Source: GCA-958296115 sp965222445
GTDB lineage: Bacteria; Chloroflexota; Dehalococcoidia; Lucifugimonadales; CAJWER01
Direction of reading: 5' to 3'
Assembly: GCA_965222445.1 (NCBI GenBank)
Contig: CBDCTY010000002.1
Location: 1,054,001 to 1,118,000, forward strand
Length of the DNA stretch: 64,000 bases
Position numbers and translations under genes: made by a program. A model generated the notes under the pieces. The model was not told where the DNA came from. It saw only the letters and a list, made by a program, of their open reading frames with translations, and ran no database searches. Below are positions 27,817-37,299 of this stretch, in pieces (the first letter of the stretch is position 1; each line of letters begins with the position of its first letter).

Positions 27817-29043
27817 GTGCCGTATAGCCTCAGTGAGTCGCCCAGCTACATGTTTACTTCGGAATCGGTGACCGAAGGCCACCCCGACAAGCTGTGCGAC
27901 CAGGTTTCCGACGCAGTGCTCGACGCCATACTGGCCCAGGACCCCACAGGACGGGTGGCGTGCGAGGCGTGCACGACGACCGGGCTGGTAGTCGTCATAG
28001 GCGAGATAACAACGGAAGCCCGCATCGACGTGCCGGACCTCGTGCGGGATACGATCAGGGATGCCGGGTACACCGACCCGCAGTACGGCTTCGACTACGA
28101 ATCGTGCGGCGTCATCGTCTCGCTCAACCGGCAGTCCAGCGACATCGCCGGCGGCGTGGACGTGGCCCTGGAGGTGAGGGGCGAGGTAGACTCGGCAGAC
28201 GCGGCCATCGAGATGCTCGGCGCGGGCGACCAGGGGATGATGGTCGGCTACGCCTGCGACGAGACCGACGACCTCATGCCCATGCCGATAGCCCTCGCAC
28301 ACAAGCTCACGAGGCGGATGGCCGAGGTCAGGAAGTCTGGCCTAATCCCGTACATGCGGCCCGACGGCAAGTCCCAGGTCACCGTCGAGTACGAGTACGG
28401 CAAGCCCAAGAGGGTGGACACCGTGGTGCTGAGCACGCAGCACGCCCCCGACGTCAGCCAGTCGGTCATCGAGCGGGACCTGATCGAGCACGTAGCTTCG
28501 GCCGTGATTCCGCCCGGCCTCCGCGACGCCAACACCACCTACCACGTCAACCCGTCGGGCCGATTCGTGATCGGCGGCCCCAAGGGAGACGCTGGGCTGA
28601 CCGGGCGTAAGATCCTCGTCGATACCTACGGCGGCATGGCCCGGCACGGGGGCGGCGCATTCTCCGGCAAGGACCCGACGAAGGTCGACCGCTCCGCCGC
28701 CTACGCGGCGCGGTGGGTCGCCAAGAACCTCGTGGCGGCCGGGCTGGCCGAGCGTCTCGAGATACAGGTCTCGTACGCCATTGGAATGGCTAAGCCGATG
28801 TCCGTGTCAATCGAGACCTTCGGGACGAACAATGCACCGGACGACGTCATCGTCGACCTCGCGGACAGGCACTTCGACCTGCGCCCCGGCGCAATCATCC
28901 GCGACCTCGGACTCAGGGCGCCGATCTACAAGCAGACCGCCGCCTACGGCCACTTCGGACGGGACGACCTGGACCTCCCCTGGGAGCGCACCGACAGGGC
29001 CGACGCAATTCGCAATGACTGGGGACAGGCGGGCGGGCGCTAG
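27817..29043 (+). CDS. metK: S-adenosylmethionine synthetase
   Basis: 408 residues. It makes S-adenosylmethionine from methionine and ATP. Motifs: SESVTEGHPDKLCDQVSDAV, GAGDQGMMVGYA, and the P-loop-like GGGAFSGKDPTKVDRSAAY. Start GTG 27817, with GGAGG 8 bp upstream. Together with ahcY and mtnP it forms a synthesis and recycling set. Confidence 0.97.
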   Translation: MPYSLSESPSYMFTSESVTEGHPDKLCDQVSDAVLDAILAQDPTGRVACEACTTTGLVVVIGEITTEARIDVPDLVRDTIRDAGYTDPQYGFDYESCGVIVSLNRQSSDIAGGVDVALEVRGEVDSADAAIEMLGAGDQGMMVGYACDETDDLMPMPIALAHKLTRRMAEVRKSGLIPYMRPDGKSQVTVEYEYGKPKRVDTVVLSTQHAPDVSQSVIERDLIEHVASAVIPPGLRDANTTYHVNPSGRFVIGGPKGDAGLTGRKILVDTYGGMARHGGGAFSGKDPTKVDRSAAYAARWVAKNLVAAGLAERLEIQVSYAIGMAKPMSVSIETFGTNNAPDDVIVDLADRHFDLRPGAIIRDLGLRAPIYKQTAAYGHFGRDDLDLPWERTDRADAIRNDWGQAGGR

Positions 29044-29059
29044 GGGCCGGGCGTCTCGC

Positions 29060-30901
29060 ATGGCTGGCCGCGCTCCCCAACAGGTCATTGACGCCGCAAC
29101 AGCCTCGGGCAGACTGAGCCCGGCAGCCCTAGCCAACCTGGAGCGCTGGCTGACGGAGCCCGGCCTTGCCGAGTTCACACCCGACATCGAGGCGCTGGCC
29201 GCGGCCGCACGCTGGGACGAGCTCGAAGACGCTTTCGCCGCGCGTCTCAGGGTGGGCACGGGGGGAATACGCGGGCCGCTCGGTCCGGGACCCAACCGCA
29301 TCAACGCGCGGACCATCGGCGAGGCGGCCCAGGGGCTTAGCGCCTTCATCGACGACTATGGGGCAGAGGCCAGGGAGGCGGGCGTCGTCGTGGGCTACGA
29401 GGCCCGCAGGCAGTCCAGGGAGTTCGCCGAGCTCTCCTGCGAGGTCTTCGCTGCCAACGGGATCCGGTCCCACCTGTTCGACGGACTCCGCGCCACGCCT
29501 GAGATATCCTTCGCCGTACGCCACCTGAGGGCCACCGGCGGCGTGCAGATCACCGCGTCGCACAACCCGCGCACCGACAACGGGTTCAAGTTCTACTGGT
29601 CCGACGGCGGGCAGGTGGTGCCGCCCCACGACGCGCACTTCATGCAGCTCGTATCGGACGTGACCGATGTCCGCAGGATGCCGCTGGCGGAGGCGAAAGC
29701 GGAGGGCCTCGTATCGGCCATCGGCGCAGGGGTGGACGAGGCCTACCTGGGGGCAGTCCGCAGCCTCGCCCGGGAGGACAGCAGGTCGGCGAAGGTCGTG
29801 TTCAGCCCCATGCACGGCGCGGGCTCCACCAACGTCCTGAAGGTCCTGCGCGCGGAGGGGTTCGACGTCACAGTCGTGCCGGAGCAGGCCGAGCCCGACG
29901 AGGGCTTCCCGACCGCGGCGGGCGACCTCATCAACCCGGAGTTCCCGGAGGTGATGGCGCTGCCCGTGAGGCTCGCGGAGGCCGTAGGGGCGGATGTCGC
30001 CATATGCGCCGACCCGGACGCCGACCGCATCGGCGTCGCGGCCAGGACGGACTGGGAGTCCGGTCGCGTGACTATCCTGTCAGGAAACCAGGTCGGCGCT
30101 GCCCTGACGCACTACATCCTGTCCCGCCGTAAGTACGCAGGGAAGCTGAACGCCGATGAGCTGGTGATCGAGACCCTGGTGACGACGGGCCTGATTGCGG
30201 ACGTGGCCCGCAGCTTCGGCCTCGAGCCGCGCGACGACCTGCTCGTCGGGTTCAAGTTCATCGCGCAGGTCATAGGTGGCCTGGACGACCCGTCGAGGTT
30301 CGTGTTCGCGGCGGAGGAGAGCCTGGGCTACCTGGCGGGCGATTTCGTGCGCGACAAGGACGCCTCCATCGGCGCCCTGCTCGTGTGCGAGATGGCCTCC
30401 CGGCTCAAGGACCGGGGCGCGACTGTACCCATGTACCTCGACGAGCTCTACGGCGAGTACGGCTACTACAGGAACGCACTGCTGCTCGTGGAGCTGCCCG
30501 GCAGCGCCGGGCGGGAAGTCATGGCGGAGGTGATGCTAGGCCTGCGCGCGGACCCGCCGCCGAGCCTGGCGGGCATGGACGTGACCGCGATGGACGACAG
30601 GCTGGACGAGACGGCAAGGGCGCCGGACGCATACCGCATGGGAGGGTCGGCCGACATCGTGACGCTGTACCTGTCGCAGGACCGCCGGACCCGCGTCACC
30701 GTCAGGCCGTCCGGCACCGAGCCGAAGCTGAAGGTCTACGTGCAGCACTACGCCCCCGCAGGGGCGTCGCTCGACGGCACGAAGGCCATCATCGACTCGG
30801 AGGCTGCGGCCCTGGGCGACGCAATCCTGGACCGCTGCGGCCGGATGCTTGGCTCCACACTGCGCCGGGAGTGGCTCCGGGCCGACCGCCGGGTCGTCTA
30901 G
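29060..30901 (+). CDS. Phosphoglucomutase/phosphomannomutase
   Basis: 613 residues from ATG 29060. The alpha-D-phosphohexomutase motifs are in order: catalytic serine loop TASHNPRTDNGFKFYW, metal site DPDADRIGVAA, sugar-binding AAEESLGYLAGDF and phosphate-binding RPSGTEPKLKVYV. The length fits the PGM2-like branch (glucose-1,6-bisphosphate-related) better than the short PMM/GlmM enzymes. The frame is open upstream into metK but without homology. Confidence 0.92.
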   Translation: MAGRAPQQVIDAATASGRLSPAALANLERWLTEPGLAEFTPDIEALAAAARWDELEDAFAARLRVGTGGIRGPLGPGPNRINARTIGEAAQGLSAFIDDYGAEAREAGVVVGYEARRQSREFAELSCEVFAANGIRSHLFDGLRATPEISFAVRHLRATGGVQITASHNPRTDNGFKFYWSDGGQVVPPHDAHFMQLVSDVTDVRRMPLAEAKAEGLVSAIGAGVDEAYLGAVRSLAREDSRSAKVVFSPMHGAGSTNVLKVLRAEGFDVTVVPEQAEPDEGFPTAAGDLINPEFPEVMALPVRLAEAVGADVAICADPDADRIGVAARTDWESGRVTILSGNQVGAALTHYILSRRKYAGKLNADELVIETLVTTGLIADVARSFGLEPRDDLLVGFKFIAQVIGGLDDPSRFVFAAEESLGYLAGDFVRDKDASIGALLVCEMASRLKDRGATVPMYLDELYGEYGYYRNALLLVELPGSAGREVMAEVMLGLRADPPPSLAGMDVTAMDDRLDETARAPDAYRMGGSADIVTLYLSQDRRTRVTVRPSGTEPKLKVYVQHYAPAGASLDGTKAIIDSEAAALGDAILDRCGRMLGSTLRREWLRADRRVV

Positions 30902-30972
30902 CGCGCGTAGTTCCCTCATCAGCGCGGGCGGGGGCTTGGGTATACAATGCACCCATACGGTGACCGAGACCC

Positions 30973-31251
30973 ATGAGCGACATCACGACCACCGAAGGCG
31001 GGCTACGAGTTCCGCAACACGATAATCTGGGACCGCACGAACATCGTGAACCGGTCGGCATATTCGGCTGGCCGAGCAACTACATCACGATGGGGACGAC
31101 CTTCGAGTACCTGTTGCACTTCGCAAACCCGCCCGCCGATGGGCATGGCGGCATGAACGGCCGGAATGCCCACGCGGCGCCTGTCAACGGGGCGAACGCC
31201 CTGAGCTCGGAGCAGGCCCGCCCCGACAGCGTCGAACCGGCCAGGGGGTAG
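30973..31251 (+). pseudogene. Frameshifted remnant resembling a DNA methyltransferase
   Basis: Two frames carry complementary halves of what looks like one domain. Frame A (31001-31050) reads GYEFRNTIIWDRTNIVNR; frame B (31057 on) reads GIFGWPSNYITMGTTFEYLL. Joined, this resembles the IIW-x-K/R-x-N and Y/F-E-Y-hydrophobic segment of N4/N6 DNA methylases. The 92-codon frame from ATG 30973 ends directly at the polA ATG and its C-terminal half is low-complexity. A TATACA box (30939-30946 region) precedes it. Best read as a decayed gene; a real small protein cannot be excluded. Confidence 0.45.
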
Positions 31252-34023
31252 ATGGCCGTGTCCGCCAGGAAGCCGCTGCTGATACTGCTCGACGGCCACG
31301 CGATGGTGTACAGGGCCTTCTACGCGATCCAGACGCCGATGACAGTCAGAACCACCGGGGAGGATGTTCGGGGCGTATACGGCTTCCTCAACACCTTCCT
31401 CCGCAATCTGTCGGACCTGAACCCCACTCACTGCGCCATCGCCTTCGACCTGTCGGGCCCCACCTTCAGGCACGACGAGTACGACGAGTACAAGGCGCAG
31501 CGCCCTCCCATGCCGCCGGTGCTCCGCAGCCAGGTGGAACGGGTGCGCCAGCTCATGGGGGCCTTCAGGATTCCCGTGTTCGCGCGGGAGCGGTACGAGG
31601 CCGACGACGTGCTGGGAACCCTCTGCCGCAGGGCTGAGGAGCAGGACGTCGATGCGATAGTGCTGACCGGCGACACGGACGAGCTACAGCTCGTGTCGCC
31701 CCGGGTCCGCGTACTGCTCAGCTACAGTGTGCAGCGCACGACGATGTACGACGTGGCCAAGGTGAAGGAGCGCTACGGCGGACTCGGCCCGGACGTCGTC
31801 CCCGACATCAAGGCGCTGCAGGGCGACACGACGGACAACATCCCCGGCGTGCCAGGCGTCGGCGCAAAGACGGCCATCAAGCTGCTCACGCAGTTCGGCT
31901 CCGTGGAGGGGATAATCGACCGCCTGGACGAGGTGAAGCCCCCGCGGACGCAGCAGAGCATACGGGACCACGTCGAGGAGCTGCGCCAGGGCAAGTTCCT
32001 CACGACGATAGTGCGCGACCTGCCCATTGACCTGGACCTGGACGAGATGCGGCTGTGGCAGTACGACCGCACGGAGGTCCTGGACTTGCTGAAGGAGCTC
32101 GAGTTCTTCAGCATCGTGTCCCGGATACCGGACCCCCACGACGACGGCGCGGCGGCCCAGGGCCAGCTCCTGCCCGAGGCCGAGGAGCGGGAGACGCGGT
32201 ACTCCGTGGTCGACACGCCGGAGGGCCTGCATGAGATGACGGCCGTCCTCGATTCGCCCGACGGGTTCGCGTTCGAGGTCGTTTCGACCGCCCTGAACCC
32301 GATGTACGGCGACCTCGTGGGCATCGCCTTCTCCAAAGAACCGAACGCCGCCTGGTACGTGCCGGTGGGGCACGAGGAGGGCGACCAGATCGAACGAGAG
32401 GCGGTGCTGGAGGCCGTACGAGAAGTGCTGGAGGACGGCTCGATACCCAAGTCGGCCCACGACGCCAACCACGGCATGACGGTCCTAGCCCGCCACGGCG
32501 TGACGGTGCGGAACGTCGACTTCGACCCGATGATCGCCGCCCACGTGGGCGGGCGGAAGTCGGTCGGCATCGAGGCGCTGGCCCTCGAGTCGCTGGACAT
32601 CGAGCTCAAGCCAGTCACGGACATAATCGGCACGGGCAGGAAGCAGATCACCATGGCGCAGGCGTCCATCGGGGACGCGTCCGGCCATGCGTGCGGACGC
32701 GCCGACGCTGCCTGGCAGCTAAGGGAACTGCTCACGTCGGAGGCGGTCGAGAAGGGGGTCTCCGACGCACTGAAGGACTTCGAGATGCCCCTCATCCCCG
32801 TACTGGTCCGTATGCAGCGCAACGGCGTTGCCGTAGACGCGGAACACCTGGCGAGGATGTCGGCCCGCTTCGAGCAGGACATCGACCGCACCGAGGCGGG
32901 GATGTACGAACTCGTGGGCCACGAGTTCAACATAGGCTCGTCACGCCAGCTCGGAGACGTGCTGTTCGATGAGCTGGGACTGCCGCCCACCAAGAAGAGG
33001 AAGACCGGGTTCTCCACCAACGCGTCATCTCTCGAGTGGCTGAGGCAGACGATAAACCAGGGGCTCACGGACGGTGTCGATCCCAAGGCCGTCGAGGTGC
33101 TCGACAGGGTGCTGGAGTACAGGCAGCTGACCAAGATCAAGTCGACCTACCTGGACTCCCTGCCCGGGCAGGTCAACCCCGCGACGGGCCGCGTACACAC
33201 CATGTACCACCAGACCGGCTCGGCGACTGGCCGCGTGTCGAGCAACGACCCGAACGTGCAGAACATCCCGGTCCGCACCGAGATGGGCCGAGAGGTGCGC
33301 CGGGCCTTCGTCGCGCACGACGCTCCCGAGTGGACGCTGCTCGCGGCGGACTACTCGCAGATCGAGCTGCGCATCCTGGCGGACCTGTCCGAGGACAGCG
33401 GCCTGATCGAGGCGTTCGAGAGCGGACAGGACATCCATGCGGCGACGGCGTCGTCCGTGTACGGAGTCGCCATCGACGGGGTGGACTCGGAGATGCGGCG
33501 CATCGCCAAGATCATGAACTTCGGCGTCATATACGGCCTCAGCCCATTCGGCATGAGCCAGCAGACGGGCCTGTCGCCTGAAGAGGGCAAGGCGTTCATC
33601 GGCGCCTACTTCGGCAAGTACCCGGGGATAGAGACTTACATCGACAGGATCAAGCGCAGCGTGAGGGACGACGGCTACGTCGAGACGCTGAAGGGTCGCC
33701 GGCGCTACATCCCGGAGATACGCTCGGCCAATTTCCACCAGCGCTCGGCGGGCGAGCGCATGGCCATAAACATGCCGATTCAGGGGACGGCGGCCGACAT
33801 CCTCAAGCTGGCTATGGTGCGCCTTCAGGCGGAGATGGACGCCCGCGAACTCCGGTCGATGATGATCCTGCAGGTGCACGACGAGCTGATATTCGAGTCG
33901 CCGCAGGACGAGCTAAACGAGATGAAGGCCCTCGTGGACGACCTGATGCCCGCAGCCATGAGCCTCGCAGTGCCGCTCGAGGTGGACGTGAAGACGGGCG
34001 CCAACTGGGGCGACATGGAGTAG
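31252..34023 (+). CDS. polA: DNA polymerase I
   Basis: 923 residues. The 5'-3' exonuclease domain (about 1-300) has LLDGHAMVYRAFYA, YEADDVLGTLCRRAE and DIKALQGDTTDNIPGVPGVG. The 3'-5' exonuclease-like domain (about 310-500) lacks the DXE motif (FAFEVVSTAL), so proofreading is probably lost. Polymerase motif A is DYSQIELR (near 700), motif B KIMNFGVIYG (near 755), motif C VHDELIFE (near 876). Used in repair and Okazaki fragment processing. Confidence 0.96.
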   Translation: MAVSARKPLLILLDGHAMVYRAFYAIQTPMTVRTTGEDVRGVYGFLNTFLRNLSDLNPTHCAIAFDLSGPTFRHDEYDEYKAQRPPMPPVLRSQVERVRQLMGAFRIPVFARERYEADDVLGTLCRRAEEQDVDAIVLTGDTDELQLVSPRVRVLLSYSVQRTTMYDVAKVKERYGGLGPDVVPDIKALQGDTTDNIPGVPGVGAKTAIKLLTQFGSVEGIIDRLDEVKPPRTQQSIRDHVEELRQGKFLTTIVRDLPIDLDLDEMRLWQYDRTEVLDLLKELEFFSIVSRIPDPHDDGAAAQGQLLPEAEERETRYSVVDTPEGLHEMTAVLDSPDGFAFEVVSTALNPMYGDLVGIAFSKEPNAAWYVPVGHEEGDQIEREAVLEAVREVLEDGSIPKSAHDANHGMTVLARHGVTVRNVDFDPMIAAHVGGRKSVGIEALALESLDIELKPVTDIIGTGRKQITMAQASIGDASGHACGRADAAWQLRELLTSEAVEKGVSDALKDFEMPLIPVLVRMQRNGVAVDAEHLARMSARFEQDIDRTEAGMYELVGHEFNIGSSRQLGDVLFDELGLPPTKKRKTGFSTNASSLEWLRQTINQGLTDGVDPKAVEVLDRVLEYRQLTKIKSTYLDSLPGQVNPATGRVHTMYHQTGSATGRVSSNDPNVQNIPVRTEMGREVRRAFVAHDAPEWTLLAADYSQIELRILADLSEDSGLIEAFESGQDIHAATASSVYGVAIDGVDSEMRRIAKIMNFGVIYGLSPFGMSQQTGLSPEEGKAFIGAYFGKYPGIETYIDRIKRSVRDDGYVETLKGRRRYIPEIRSANFHQRSAGERMAINMPIQGTAADILKLAMVRLQAEMDARELRSMMILQVHDELIFESPQDELNEMKALVDDLMPAAMSLAVPLEVDVKTGANWGDME

Positions 34024-34071
34024 CCCCGTCTGCGAGGGCTGCGTGCCCGGCAGGCGCGCAAGACGTGATTG

Positions 34072-34566
34072 CTAACCTGTGCCCCGATTGGTGCGGAAGT
34101 CCATCTTTCGGATAAGCTCGAAGGTGTCGACGCAGAGCACGCTAAGATCCCTGCATACATCGGGAACATGCCGGTTTGCCCTCGTTCTGCTTGGCTTGGA
34201 AGACTCAGTCGTTACGACACAACGGGCCCCGTCATCGACGAGGGCATGGGCGATGAGAAATGGATCACTGCCGATCTTCTCGATTTCATCGTCAGTCAGG
34301 TCAGAGGCGTAGCCTCGTTCCGCTACTTTGGTAACGCTTCCCTTACTGACGTACTGGTCGAACACCAGCGCATCCCTGTTCTCTCTCAGCCAATCTACGA
34401 GCTCATCTCTTCCTTCCATAATGTCGTCAAATATCTCCCTGGGAATTTTCACTCGCCCCTGCCTGCCCATATGAACGAGCCACTCCCAGAACTCGGGGAC
34501 CCTGTCGAGTGGATAGTAGTCCCGTCTTGCGTCTATGAGTACGTTAGCGTCCAGCAGGTATAGCAA
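34072..34566 (-). CDS. DUF4411 PIN-like protein, probable toxin
   Basis: 164 residues. It begins with the PIN-type strand MLYLLDANVLIDARRDYYPLD and has the C-terminal acidic half ADDL-like region (SDLTDDEIEKIGSDPFLIAHA) followed by VVTTE, as in PIN ribonucleases. DUF4411 proteins are known to be encoded beside ImmA/IrrE-type genes, as here (9 bp gap). Likely an RNase toxin; activity is inferred. Confidence 0.82.
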   Translation of the reverse strand: MLYLLDANVLIDARRDYYPLDRVPEFWEWLVHMGRQGRVKIPREIFDDIMEGRDELVDWLRENRDALVFDQYVSKGSVTKVAERGYASDLTDDEIEKIGSDPFLIAHALVDDGARCVVTTESSKPSRTRANRHVPDVCRDLSVLCVDTFELIRKMDFRTNRGTG

Positions 34567-34575
34567 AGGACGTAT

Positions 34576-35766
34576 CTATGCCGATCCGGAATCGAGCAGC
34601 TTGTGGACCTGAATCGGATTGACGCCCAGGATACGGGCCGCCTTGGACGTAGACAGTGCGCGGGCGGACATCATGCGGCGCACCAAATCGATGAGTGCAT
34701 CCCCGATACGGTGCCGGCGAACTGTGTAATAGCTAGGCCCACCGTCTTGGCCCTGCATCCGCTCGCGTTGCCGAAGCCACTGTTGGCGAAAGGCATCGGA
34801 GAGAGACACGAAAGTGTCGCGCTCGATGAGATCGTCGCGGTACGCGCTGTATGCAACCATCGTCCTGCTCAGATTGCGCTCGCTGGCGAATTCACCAATC
34901 AGCTGCGCCTCTGCTTCCAGATCGATCCCGTGCGGGATTTCGAGATCGTCGAGCTCGCGTTTCGGCAGCAGGAACTCACCCGCGACGTCATTGCAGAAAC
35001 GTTCGACGTCCGTTTCTATGCTCGCGCCATCAATGCCGGACTGTCCGAGAACCAAGTGCGCCAGCTCGTGGACGAGCGTGAACGACCAGGCGGGGCGAGC
35101 GTCCCTGTCGTTTATGACGACAAACGGCGCCACCTGGTCGGCTATGACGAACCCGCGAAAGATGTCCACGTCCATCGCGGTGTGGTAGCTGCCCAGGTCC
35201 CCCTTCAGCAGCACGAACACGCCCCGCTGTCCAGCTCTCTCACGCAGCAGACGAAACGCGGCATCCGCGGTGGACTGACCGTAGTACGCCTCTATGTCGA
35301 GATCGAGTAGCTGGCGCAGGCACTGGAGAACGGAGGACAGTCCGTCCGACATCTTCTTGGAGCCGACGAATGGGAGAATCTCAGCCTCGTCTTCGTCCTC
35401 CAAGACGGCCCGTACCATGCTCTGTCGGGCGTACAGGTCCCGCAGGAGGGCGTCCACCTGCGCAGCCTGGGACTCGGAATATCCGGCGGGCAACGTGCGG
35501 AAGTCGGCGCCGCGGCTACCGGGTCTAGGCGGCCCGGACAGATAGAAGGTCAAAAGCGGGCGGCGGTACTGCTTCGCCATCTTGACGAGCATCGGCCGAG
35601 TCGGCGCGGTCTCCCCGGTTTCGAGCGCGGACAGCCGATCAAGGGCCGCCATCCCCCTAGCGTCGCGGATACCGAGCTTCTTGACCGCATCCTCGGGCCC
35701 AAGCCCCGCAGTCTCGCGCGCCCACACGAGAATCTCGGGACTGACTTCGATCATCTTTGTAGCCAT
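34576..35766 (-). CDS. ImmA/IrrE-family metallopeptidase with N-terminal HTH
   Basis: 396 residues. The N-terminus resembles an XRE-type helix-turn-helix (PEILVWARETAGLGPEDAVK; DRLSALETGETAPTRPML). The peptidase domain has the zinc motif HELAHLVLG and the downstream ERFCNDVAGEFLLP. The C-terminus has a second helix-turn-helix-like segment (STSKAARILGVNPIQVHKLL). Likely the antitoxin/regulator of the adjacent DUF4411 gene. Direct repeats lie over its promoter. Confidence 0.87.
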   Translation of the reverse strand: MATKMIEVSPEILVWARETAGLGPEDAVKKLGIRDARGMAALDRLSALETGETAPTRPMLVKMAKQYRRPLLTFYLSGPPRPGSRGADFRTLPAGYSESQAAQVDALLRDLYARQSMVRAVLEDEDEAEILPFVGSKKMSDGLSSVLQCLRQLLDLDIEAYYGQSTADAAFRLLRERAGQRGVFVLLKGDLGSYHTAMDVDIFRGFVIADQVAPFVVINDRDARPAWSFTLVHELAHLVLGQSGIDGASIETDVERFCNDVAGEFLLPKRELDDLEIPHGIDLEAEAQLIGEFASERNLSRTMVAYSAYRDDLIERDTFVSLSDAFRQQWLRQRERMQGQDGGPSYYTVRRHRIGDALIDLVRRMMSARALSTSKAARILGVNPIQVHKLLDSGSA

Positions 35767-35781
35767 CGGAGTGCTACCTCG

Positions 35782-35810
35782 ATAGTCCGTACTGAGCGAT
35801 TATAGTCCGT
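35782..35810 (-). promoter_or_regulatory. Promoter with direct repeats, probable autoregulatory operator
   Basis: Minus-strand TATAAT (35799-35804) lies within two direct copies of ACGGACTAT (35802-35810 and 35782-35790) spaced 20 bp apart, that is two helical turns. The -35 box is weak. This is the expected position for binding by the XRE domain of the downstream regulator. Confidence 0.6.
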
Positions 35811-35846
35811 CCACGCTTCGGCCTGCCAGACCGCGATTCAGGTAGC

Positions 35847-35860
35847 GGGGGGGGGGGGGG
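35847..35860. repeat. Homopolymer tract of 14 G
   Basis: Fourteen consecutive G on the plus strand, about 20 bp upstream of the region where the -35 of the ImmA/IrrE promoter would fall and 19 bp past the stop of the next gene. Either a slippage-prone tract or a sequencing/assembly artefact. Confidence 0.8.
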
Positions 35861-35879
35861 CGCTCGGACGCGGTCGCTC

Positions 35880-37220
35880 TCACCCCAGCGTGGCGTCCTG
35901 GACTTTGCGGAGGTGGCCTACGAAGGTGTCCGGCGGCAGATCGACGTCCGACATTGTCAGCATGGCGTCCGGGGCGACCGGGCGGGTGACCCTGGCCCTG
36001 TCCGACAGGCCGATGGGCAGCAGGTCCCTCTCCCGCGCGTACTGCGCCTCGACGAGGGCGCCATAGGCCAAGCTGCCACCCTCCCCATCCAGCACGTCGC
36101 CGGGTTTCAGGGCGCGCTTTGCCCTCGCGGCCACCTCGCCGACCATCGACTCCGGGGCGCCCGTCGGCTCGCCGTAGAGGGCCGCTTTGGCGATGGAGAT
36201 GGGGGCCTCCATTCCCACCAGATGATAGGGGCGGTACATCAGCCCGTACTTGCCGGTCGAGTCCATGGCCACACCGTAGTCCTTCAGGCAGCCCAGAAGG
36301 TAAGGGCTGTCGGATGTTATGACGACGTAGACGCCCCAGCGCATCGGGTTCGGCACGTCTGCACCAGTAGCATCGATGCAGCTCACGACCTCAACCACGC
36401 CCTTGCGGTGCAGGATTCCGCCGTCCTCGATGGGCCTGAGAAGCTGGGGAATCTCCTCTATGCCAGCTGGAGGCTGGTGCATTCCGGGGACGTCGGGCAC
36501 CAGGCCGGTCATGTTGGCGACGGCGCACATCTCTACGGCCGACTTGGTGCCGTCCTGGAAGGAGTTGTACATCTGGGGGTTCAGGTCGGACTCGGCGGCC
36601 TCTTCGTCCGTGAGCCCATAGCGAGTCAGGGCCTCCTCAGGCCTTCCCCGGCGGAACTCCGGCAGGTAGCGCGTCCCCTTGCCTGCCGCCACGACCTCGA
36701 AGCCCGTGCTGACGGCCCAGTCGTACAGCTCATCGATGTTGCCGGGCTGGTCGCCGTAGACGAGGCTGTAAACGACGCCCGCCCTGTCGGCCATCCCCTT
36801 CAGCAGGGGGCCCACGAGCACGTCGGCCTCTACGGTGACGTTTACGACGTGCTTCTCGGCCATGATCGCCTGGAACAGGTGCCGCGCACCGGCGTCGGGG
36901 TTGCCCGTCGCCTCGACCACGACGTCCACCTCCGCATCGATGGCCGCAGCAGGGTCGTCGGTAACGACGATCTGACCCATGTCGAGCGCGTCGTTCGCCT
37001 CGCCGACCTTCGAGGTAATGACGGCTTCATCGGCATCGCGCCCCGAGAGACGTAGGACTTCGAGGGCTCGCTCTACGTCGAGGTCGCAGACGACGGACAG
37101 CTCCATGCCCGGCGCGCGCAGGACCTGGGCAGCGACCATCGAACCGAAGCGGCCGCAGCCGATGACGGCCACGCGGAGCGGCATATTCTCTTCGTCGAGC
37201 GCCAGCAGTCGTTTGTGCAT
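35880..37220 (-). CDS. NAD(P)-dependent oxidoreductase with C-terminal SAF domain (homoserine-dehydrogenase-like)
   Basis: 446 residues. The Rossmann motif RVAVIGCGRFGSMVA starts at about residue 15, followed by VVVEATGNPDAG and HVVNVTVEADVLVGP as in homoserine-dehydrogenase-like folds. The C-terminal region (VAARAKRALKPGDVLDGEGG) is SAF-like. GTP-independent of aspartate pathway context: neighbours are unrelated, so the substrate is unknown. Start ATG 37220 with GGAGGA about 10 bp upstream; a second ATG at 37184 is possible, but relatives usually have the extra N-terminal helix. Confidence 0.82.
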   Translation of the reverse strand: MHKRLLALDEENMPLRVAVIGCGRFGSMVAAQVLRAPGMELSVVCDLDVERALEVLRLSGRDADEAVITSKVGEANDALDMGQIVVTDDPAAAIDAEVDVVVEATGNPDAGARHLFQAIMAEKHVVNVTVEADVLVGPLLKGMADRAGVVYSLVYGDQPGNIDELYDWAVSTGFEVVAAGKGTRYLPEFRRGRPEEALTRYGLTDEEAAESDLNPQMYNSFQDGTKSAVEMCAVANMTGLVPDVPGMHQPPAGIEEIPQLLRPIEDGGILHRKGVVEVVSCIDATGADVPNPMRWGVYVVITSDSPYLLGCLKDYGVAMDSTGKYGLMYRPYHLVGMEAPISIAKAALYGEPTGAPESMVGEVAARAKRALKPGDVLDGEGGSLAYGALVEAQYARERDLLPIGLSDRARVTRPVAPDAMLTMSDVDLPPDTFVGHLRKVQDATLG

Positions 37221-37299
37221 TTGGGCCAGTTCCTCCGTGGGTCAGCCGTGCGTGTCCGTGAGCATCATACGCCAGGCTCGCGTCCGAGCCTGTCGTAGC

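Noticed and set aside
31684..33140. Long minus-strand frames (262 and 455 codons) opposite polA
   Set aside because: Antisense shadows of a complete and conserved polA; Ser/Arg/His-rich low-complexity translations.
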